Source of the DNA: Anaerolineales bacterium
GTDB taxonomy: Bacteria; Chloroflexota; Anaerolineae; Anaerolineales; UBA6663
NCBI GenBank assembly: GCA_017999235.1
Contig: JAGOBN010000104.1
Location: 1-9,407, forward strand
Length of the DNA: 9,407 nucleotides
Direction: 5' to 3'
Shown here: in pieces, positions 6,724 through 9,407 of the stretch
How positions within the stretch are numbered: position 1 is the stretch's first letter
Layout: each line of letters opens with the position of its first letter
Notes under the pieces: generated by a model
The model's input: the letters and a program-made list of their open reading frames with translations, nothing else
Told to the model about the DNA's origin: nothing
Database searches by the model: none
Position numbers and translations under genes: made by a program

Positions 6724-7439
6724 GGCGCGGCGACGACCTCAACCAGGGTGGCGCTGACCAACAGCCGCTCGGTGTAGCGCCAGACCGCATAATCCCAGCC
6801 GTCGCACGTCATCAGCAGCAGCTGCTGCCCGTCCGGAATGTAGATGTCGCCGGCCGCTTCGGGCGCCACCCGGCGCTTGCCCGCCACCTGGTAGTGGTAA
6901 CGCTGTCCCTGCCAGTCATAGAAGATATCGGCGCCGGCGGGCAGCCGCCAGAGGTCGTTAAACGGGCCAACGCCCCAATCACTGAGCGCGACGTGCGCCA
7001 CCAGCACCGGCGCCAGTTTGACGCCGGGCCGTTCGCCCGTCGTCATCAGCCAGCCGACCTCGGCCCCCAAACCGCTTAAGTCCCAATCGCCTTCCTTGAT
7101 GGAGACTTTCACCACCGTTTGGTCGAGGCCCAGCTCCGGGATCGACAGCCGGGCCGGCGGCGGCGAGGTGGGCTCCACCTCTTCCGGGAGGCGGGCGGTC
7201 GCCAACGGCGGCGCGGCCGACAGCGGCGCCGGCGTCTGATCACCGGTGGGCAGAAAGACCTGGCTCGGCGGCGCCGACGGCTCAGCCGCGGAGGCCGCCC
7301 GGTCCGGCGTGGCGGCCGGCCGAGGCGCGAAGGCGGTCTGCGTCGGCGGCGGCACGCGCGGCGGACGCTGGCAGCCGCTCAAAACGCCGACCAGCCCGGC
7401 TGCGAGCACCACCCGGATTAGCGCCGGCTGAAGGCCCAT
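6720..7439 (-). CDS. Sortase-family transpeptidase with lipoprotein-type signal
   Basis: Sortases cut a C-terminal sorting signal and join the protein to the cell envelope. The 239-residue product has the family's catalytic triad. These are His149 (VAHVALSD), Cys212 (LLLMTCDGW) and Arg225 (YTERLLVSATL). The Cys-to-Arg distance of 13 equals that of Staphylococcus aureus SrtA (C184-R197), and the His-to-Cys distance of 63 is almost the same as its 64. The catalytic domain runs from RLSIPELGLDQ (97-107) to the end. Residues 1-22 are hydrophobic and end in LSGC (20-23), a textbook lipobox, so it may be a lipoprotein instead of having the usual transmembrane anchor. A Pro/Ala-rich spacer (24-95) separates membrane and catalytic domain. 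The ATG at 7439 lies inside the DUF11 gene (22-base overlap), with only a weak AGGG upstream. The likely substrate is that upstream LPASG protein. The subclass cannot be assigned by eye. Confidence 0.9.
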   Translation of the reverse strand: MGLQPALIRVVLAAGLVGVLSGCQRPPRVPPPTQTAFAPRPAATPDRAASAAEPSAPPSQVFLPTGDQTPAPLSAAPPLATARLPEEVEPTSPPPARLSIPELGLDQTVVKVSIKEGDWDLSGLGAEVGWLMTTGERPGVKLAPVLVAHVALSDWGVGPFNDLWRLPAGADIFYDWQGQRYHYQVAGKRRVAPEAAGDIYIPDGQQLLLMTCDGWDYAVWRYTERLLVSATLVEVVAAP

Positions 7440-8104
7440 CGGGTTAACCCTAATCCACTCAACCCAGCCAGGATGACCAGACCCCAGCGGAGCACCGGCC
7501 CCAACGGCCCAGGCCCTTCCCCGGAGGCCGGCAAGCGGCCGGGGATGATTTGCGTCTGCGCGCTGGCCGACACCAGGGTGAACCCCTGGCCAATCCCGTT
7601 GGAGTAGCTCAGCCGCGCGGAGTTAAGGATTACAGTGGGGGCTTGACCATTGGCATTGACGCGCGTCTGGATTTGGATGGTGACCGTCTGATGAGCATCC
7701 AACTGGCCGATGACGACCGTCACGGTATGGGCGGCGGCGGCGTACGTGAGCGCGCCGGAAGTCGTGGAGCCGTTGATGAAATCCACCTGGGCCGGCAGCG
7801 GGTCCGTGACCGTCACGTTCAAGAGGGCGGCCTCGTTGGGATTGGTCACATCCAGGGTGTAGTCCGCGCGGTCGCCGATGACGGCGCGGTCCAAGCTGAC
7901 CCGTTTGGTAATCAGCGGGTCCACCAACCCGGGGAAGGGCGTCGCCTCGGGCGTGGCCGTGACGCCCGGCGGCGCCGTCGCCGTTGCTGTCGGGGTCTCG
8001 GTGACGGCCAGAGGCCGGGCGGCCTGCGCCGGCATCACGCACAGGCCAAAACCGATGAGCACCGCCATCCCCAATAGACTGCCAGCCGCCAACAGACGTG
8101 TCAC
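7418..8104 (-). CDS. DUF11-domain surface protein with LPASG sortase signal
   Basis: 228 residues. A signal peptide occupies residues 1 to about 29 (VMPAQA, then ARP). A Pro/Thr/Ala linker (35-57, TPTATATAPP type) follows. One DUF11-like immunoglobulin-type domain spans about 63-185 (ITKRVSLDRAVIGDRADYTL, VTNPN, VTVTDPLPAQVDF), a domain common in bacterial surface proteins. The C-terminus is a cell-wall sorting signal: LPASG (191-195), a hydrophobic segment (about 205-221) and a basic tail ending SRR. The motif has serine where the classical LPxTG has threonine. The start is GTG at 8104, fixed by a strong AAGGAGGT five bases upstream. That ribosome site overlaps the C25 peptidase stop, and the 3' end overlaps the sortase gene. 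I infer that it is the dedicated substrate of that sortase. Its own role, perhaps as a surface or stalk protein, is unknown. Confidence 0.88.
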   Translation of the reverse strand: MTRLLAAGSLLGMAVLIGFGLCVMPAQAARPLAVTETPTATATAPPGVTATPEATPFPGLVDPLITKRVSLDRAVIGDRADYTLDVTNPNEAALLNVTVTDPLPAQVDFINGSTTSGALTYAAAAHTVTVVIGQLDAHQTVTIQIQTRVNANGQAPTVILNSARLSYSNGIGQGFTLVSASAQTQIIPGRLPASGEGPGPLGPVLRWGLVILAGLSGLGLTRWAFSRR

Positions 8105-8109
8105 AATCG

Positions 8110-8117
8110 ACCTCCTT
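8110..8117 (-). promoter_or_regulatory. Strong Shine-Dalgarno (AAGGAGGT) of the DUF11 gene, overlapping the upstream stop
   Basis: The minus strand reads TGAAGGAGGT followed by CGATT and GTG. The A of the C25 peptidase TGA stop (8119-8117) is the first base of a perfect AAGGAGGT. This decides the GTG start at 8104. It implies that ribosomes finishing the peptidase can reinitiate on the DUF11 gene. Confidence 0.85.
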
Positions 8118-9407
8118 CAGCGCCGGATCACCGGCAAAAAAACTGGGTAGGCGGGGGAGACCGTCAGCCGGACCGCCGTCGCCGGATCCCCAAGCCAGAG
8201 AAAAGTATCCACCAGATCCAGGCTTTGAGCCGTTAGGATGAGTTGCAGTTTGCCGGCCACGGCCGCCGGCCCCACCCACGGCGCTTCCGCCTGATACAGA
8301 CGCGTCAAAAAGGTGGTGGCCAGCACGGCGTGGCCGGCGGAGATCCCCAACCCGGTGGCCCCCCACACGCCCACCGCCCCGCCGGCCGGCGCGCGCAGCA
8401 GGGCTTCATCCAAGGCGGGCCGGGCCGCATCTTGAAACGACCCGGTCAGGCACGTCATCTCCAGCACGATGGGCAGGCGGCCGCCATTCCACAACGCCGC
8501 CACATGCGGCACGTCCGGGGTATCCAAGTGCAGAAAAACTTCGGCGCCCCATTGGCGCGGGGAGGCATGGCCGTTGTAGACCACCACCCCGACGCCGCTG
8601 TACCACGCGCCGGCCAGGGCCGCGCGCGTCTCGGCCAGCGCGGCGTCGCCGGCGGAATAGTAGGCGCGCTGCGTCGTCCAGGCGGCCGGCAGGGTCTGCG
8701 CCCAGGCGTCGGCGTCGGCCGGAAAGTCGCCGCCGGCGTCGGCGTCATCGGCCACAAACAAAGCTCGGCGGCTCCACTCCCCGGCCGGCGGCGCGGTTTC
8801 ATAGCCCACGAGCTTAGCCACCACAGTCTGCGCCTCGGCCAGCGAGTTGACCGGCAGCCGGCCCAGGGCGAAATCTGGCAGCGCGTCGGCGCCATACACC
8901 GCCACCAAACGGTTATCGGCCGCGGTCTCGCCCAGATACGGATCCACATCGGCCAGGTACGGTGGAATAAATGTCGGCTGCGAATCGGCGCGATAGCGGC
9001 GCGGGTCATAGGTGCCGTCGCCCACCAAAACAATGTAGGCCGGGCGCGGGCTCCAGGTGTGGTAGACCGTGGTCAGAAAGGCGCGCAGCGCCTCCGGGGT
9101 GGGCCGGCCGGCGCCGGCCGCGTCATAGACCGCGCGCACATCCTCCACCGCCACGCGCCAGCCCTGCGCCTCCCGCAGCGCCATCAGCGGACCCAGCGCG
9201 GGGATGAAATCCGGGTGGGAGATGATCAAGTAATCGGCGCCGGCCGCGCCGCTGAGCGGGACCGGCGCGCGCACCGCGGCCGGCGCCCGCACGCCGGGTT
9301 CGGCCACCACGTGATACCGGCGCGGTTGGCCGTTATCAGCCGGATCGGTGAAGGTCACCGCCCCCCCGGCCGCTTGCAGCGGCGCGAACAACTGCACCGG
9401 CTGAGCG
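8117..9407 (-). CDS. Gingipain-like peptidase C25 family protein, N-terminus cut by window edge
   Basis: Extracellular cysteine peptidase of the gingipain family (C25, clan CD). The frame is open to the right edge, so the true start, signal peptide and any pro-domain lie outside. I number from the GTG at 9397. Residues about 55-410 cover the catalytic domain: DYLIISHPDFIPAL (55-68), YIVLVGDGTYDPRRY (121-135), FALGRLPVNSLAEAQ (176-190), catalytic His277 in VVVYNGHASPRQWG, catalytic Cys316 in VLEMTCLTGSF, and the closing WLGDPA (401-406). It ends shortly afterwards with YPVFLPVIRR. It therefore lacks the C-terminal Ig and type IX secretion domains of Bacteroidota gingipains. It is followed immediately by the DUF11 gene. 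C25 members are either Arg/Lys-specific or of unknown specificity, which cannot be told here. It could process surface proteins such as its neighbours, or degrade external protein. Confidence 0.88.
   Translation of the reverse strand, partial: AQPVQLFAPLQAAGGAVTFTDPADNGQPRRYHVVAEPGVRAPAAVRAPVPLSGAAGADYLIISHPDFIPALGPLMALREAQGWRVAVEDVRAVYDAAGAGRPTPEALRAFLTTVYHTWSPRPAYIVLVGDGTYDPRRYRADSQPTFIPPYLADVDPYLGETAADNRLVAVYGADALPDFALGRLPVNSLAEAQTVVAKLVGYETAPPAGEWSRRALFVADDADAGGDFPADADAWAQTLPAAWTTQRAYYSAGDAALAETRAALAGAWYSGVGVVVYNGHASPRQWGAEVFLHLDTPDVPHVAALWNGGRLPIVLEMTCLTGSFQDAARPALDEALLRAPAGGAVGVWGATGLGISAGHAVLATTFLTRLYQAEAPWVGPAAVAGKLQLILTAQSLDLVDTFLWLGDPATAVRLTVSPAYPVFLPVIRR

Noticed and set aside
7239..7253. 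LPTG string in the Pro-rich spacer of the sortase
   Set aside because: It is not LPxTG (one residue short), is internal, and is not followed by a hydrophobic helix and basic tail, so it is not a sorting signal.
7441..7450. Perfect palindrome GGGTTAACCC just upstream of the sortase start
   Set aside because: It lies inside the last codons of the DUF11 gene and is only 10 bp. A single short palindrome in coding sequence is not evidence for an operator.

Overview
The window is GC-rich bacterial DNA in which every gene I can support lies on the minus strand. Several traits suggest Chloroflexota, probably an Anaerolineae-like lineage. These are a fused glycyl-tRNA synthetase downstream of recO, secreted proteins with Pro/Thr/Ala linkers, a CSLREAI-type beta-helix, a gingipain-like (C25) peptidase, a DUF11 surface protein with a sortase signal, and FLPVxxR-type C-termini. 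The phylum is an inference from family content and style; there is no rRNA or marker tree to confirm it.

In the direction of transcription (right to left), the first block is four tightly packed genes. They are the C-terminal part of a C25 cysteine peptidase (open at the right edge), a small DUF11 surface protein ending in an LPASG sorting signal, a sortase with a lipoprotein-type N-terminus, and a short SAM-dependent methyltransferase. A strong Shine-Dalgarno overlapping a stop codon, a 22-base overlap and an ATGA overlap link these genes, so they look like one translationally coupled operon. I infer an envelope function: a surface substrate, the enzyme that could anchor it, and a secreted protease.

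Next comes a 142-base leader with several inverted repeats, then a 755-residue secreted protein. It joins a domain with two CxxCH heme-binding motifs to a CSLREAI-type parallel beta-helix, followed by a Pro/Thr linker and a short tail. The tail has an IPVTGG motif and ends FLPVVVR; the C25 peptidase ends FLPVIRR.

The last block is housekeeping. recO has a perfect extended -10 box so close to its GTG start that the mRNA is probably leaderless, and a 6-bp dyad flanks that box. The 49-base gap to glyQS is almost exactly filled by six in-register octamers, four of them AATCACCC. glyQS is a single-chain alpha-beta glycyl-tRNA synthetase running off the left edge, probably about 28 codons short of its end. 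The recO-glyQ-glyS order matches the one known in Bacillus.

I saw no tRNA, rRNA, CRISPR array, insertion sequence or convincing rho-independent terminator.
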